Assembly (NCBI GenBank): GCA_002335345.1
Contig: DDCS01000145.1
Span: 1,081-9,073 of the forward strand
Direction of reading: 5' to 3'
Source of the DNA: Flavobacteriaceae bacterium UBA2000
Lineage (GTDB): Bacteria; Bacteroidota; Bacteroidia; Flavobacteriales; Flavobacteriaceae
Length of the DNA stretch: 7,993 nt
Position 1 is the first letter of the stretch. Every line of letters begins with the position of its first letter. A model generated the notes under the pieces. The model made no database searches and was not told the DNA's origin. It saw only the letters and a program-made list of their open reading frames with translations. Shown piece after piece: positions 6,977 through 7,993 of the stretch. The translations under genes and the position numbers were made by a program.

Positions 6977-7006
6977 ATTTAGGCTCATTATTTGTCTAAT
7001 CTCAGT

Positions 7007-7834
7007 ATGCGGCTAAAAAGAAACATTCCTTTTAACTGGTCGGTCTTGATCGTTCCCATTGCTTTTGTATTGAGCCTGTGGGTTGTCTTTTGGGTAGAAA
7101 TTCGATTTGGAATCCGTTTTAAGAATTTTGGTATTTTCCCAGGAAAAGTTGAAGGATTATGGGGAATATTAACCGGGCCTTGGATTCATTCTGGGTTGAG
7201 CCATTTGAGTAATAATTCTCTGCCCATGCTGTTTTTACTGGCGGCACTATTTTATTTTTACAAACCAATTGCCCTACGTGTTTTTTTGATTGGTTTAATT
7301 CTCACAGGGTTGACCACTTGGATCATCGGAAGACCTTCGTGGCATATTGGCGCGAGTGGATTAATTTATATGCTCCTGGCCTTTATTTTTTTTAAAGGAA
7401 TTCAATCGCGTATTTATCCGCTTGTTGCGGTCGCTTTAACCGTAGTATTTCTTTATGGGGGATTATTTTGGTACTTATTCCCACTCGACCCCAAAATATC
7501 TTGGGAAGGGCATAGTGCGGGTTTTATTATCGGTTTATTGTTAGCCTTATATTATCGCAAACAAGAGAGTCATTTATACGAAACATATATATGGCAAAGT
7601 GAGGACTTTGATCCCAATCAAGATGCCTTTATGAGACAATTTGATGAGCAAGGCCAGTTCAATCCGGAGGTTCAGGATGATGAAAATCAATTAACTCAAG
7701 AGGCTTGTGGCGTTAAAGCCGCTGACATTAAAAACCGTGCCGATCGGCAATCAATAACTGAAGATGATTCCAAAATTGGCGATAATGCCGGGATAAAGGT
7801 GCGTTACACTTATCGAAGCAGTAAGCAGAACTAG
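7007..7834 (+). CDS. Rhomboid family intramembrane serine protease
   Basis: This 275-residue membrane protein (counted from ATG 7007) has about six hydrophobic segments: roughly 13-31, 72-85, 89-108, 114-130, 136-158 and 168-183. The rhomboid catalytic dyad is visible: GASG at 115-118 with Ser117, and His169 in WEGHSAGF. HLSNN at 66-70 supplies the loop His/Asn expected in the oxyanion region, comparable to the HxxxN of GlpG. Rhomboids cut other membrane proteins within or near their transmembrane helices; the substrate here is unknown. After the last helix comes a polar, acidic cytoplasmic-looking tail of about 90 residues with FDPNQDAFMRQFDEQGQF. An in-frame TTG at 6992 could add five residues, but ATG 7007 better fits the promoter box. 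It is transcribed divergently from rarA, and its TAG interleaves with the stop of the convergent methyltransferase gene. Confidence 0.9.
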   Translation: MRLKRNIPFNWSVLIVPIAFVLSLWVVFWVEIRFGIRFKNFGIFPGKVEGLWGILTGPWIHSGLSHLSNNSLPMLFLLAALFYFYKPIALRVFLIGLILTGLTTWIIGRPSWHIGASGLIYMLLAFIFFKGIQSRIYPLVAVALTVVFLYGGLFWYLFPLDPKISWEGHSAGFIIGLLLALYYRKQESHLYETYIWQSEDFDPNQDAFMRQFDEQGQFNPEVQDDENQLTQEACGVKAADIKNRADRQSITEDDSKIGDNAGIKVRYTYRSSKQN

Positions 7835-7993
7835 AATGTTCTCTGTCGTAAAACTTCGAATAAAATGGCTCCGGCGGCAACAGATACATTCAATGATTTT
7901 GTTTTGCCCACCATAGGTATCGAAATAAGGCCGTCTAACAAGCCTAATACTGACTTATTAATGCCTTTGCCCTCTGAACCCAATACGATGGCT
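7831..7993 (-). CDS. rlmB: TrmH/SpoU family RNA 2'-O-methyltransferase, RlmB-like (3' end only)
   Basis: The last 53 codons plus a TAG stop (7831-7833 on the plus strand) are present; the gene continues off the right edge. The minus-strand frame reads AIVLGSEGKGINKSVLGLLD, then IPMVGKTKSLNVSVAAGAIL and ends in FEVLRQRTF. LGSEGKGI and IPMVGKTKSLNVSVAAG are the SPOUT-knot motifs 2 and 3 that bind S-adenosylmethionine in SpoU/TrmH enzymes. RlmB methylates the 2'-OH of G2251 in 23S rRNA. The RlmB assignment, rather than another TrmH-type enzyme, rests on motif similarity and on the rarA-rhomboid-rlmB order that I recall from flavobacteria. The N-terminal substrate-binding domain is outside the window. 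Confidence 0.8.
   Translation of the reverse strand, partial: AIVLGSEGKGINKSVLGLLDGLISIPMVGKTKSLNVSVAAGAILFEVLRQRTF

Noticed and set aside
6992..7006. TTG 6992 as the rhomboid start
   Set aside because: It adds only five residues and leaves a very short leader after the predicted promoter box; ATG 7007 fits better, though TTG cannot be excluded.
1..7993. Defence island, prophage, integron or CRISPR content
   Set aside because: Every long frame is accounted for by housekeeping or envelope genes; no direct repeat array, integrase, transposase, toxin-antitoxin pair or nuclease effector is visible.

Overview
The window looks like an ordinary, compact chromosomal segment from a member of Bacteroidota, most likely a marine or aquatic Flavobacteriia. 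The main reasons are family content (a flavobacterial DUF7033-type deacetylase-like protein, a DUF5723 barrel-like protein, a YjjG-type HAD nucleotidase), the lack of clear Shine-Dalgarno sequences, and a TAnnTTTG-type promoter box. This placement rests on recalled family resemblance, not on a search. There is no rRNA, tRNA, CRISPR array, insertion sequence, phage gene or visible foreign base composition.

Layout: (a) bases 1-81 hold the last 26 codons of a Mur ligase (Mpl-like, peptidoglycan recycling), with a perfect 8-bp hairpin over its stop codon. (b) Bases 181-5649 are a tightly packed rightward cluster of six genes: radC, a polysaccharide-deacetylase-like protein that seems to have lost its metal and catalytic histidines, a YjjG-family HAD nucleotidase with a GTG start, a small lipoprotein, a DUF5723 outer-membrane-type protein and a secreted two-domain protein of unknown function. 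Gaps or overlaps between them are 3, -11, 28, -4 and -4 bases, so co-transcription and partial translational coupling are likely. (c) rarA (AAA+ replication-recombination ATPase) runs leftward at 5646-6923 and meets the cluster with interleaved stop codons. (d) A divergent 83-base intergenic region carries a good Bacteroidota promoter box for a rhomboid protease (7007-7834). (e) The 3' end of an RlmB/TrmH-type rRNA 2'-O-methyltransferase enters leftward from the right edge (7831-7993), again with interleaved stops against the rhomboid gene.

Functionally the segment mixes housekeeping (cell wall recycling, genome maintenance, nucleotide clean-up, rRNA modification) with envelope proteins. The least understood part is the envelope trio at 2838-5649: a lipoprotein, a barrel-like protein and a periplasmic or secreted protein joined by ATGA overlaps. 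With the apparently inactive deacetylase-like protein, it is the best candidate for undescribed biology here. I see no defence system or mobile island.
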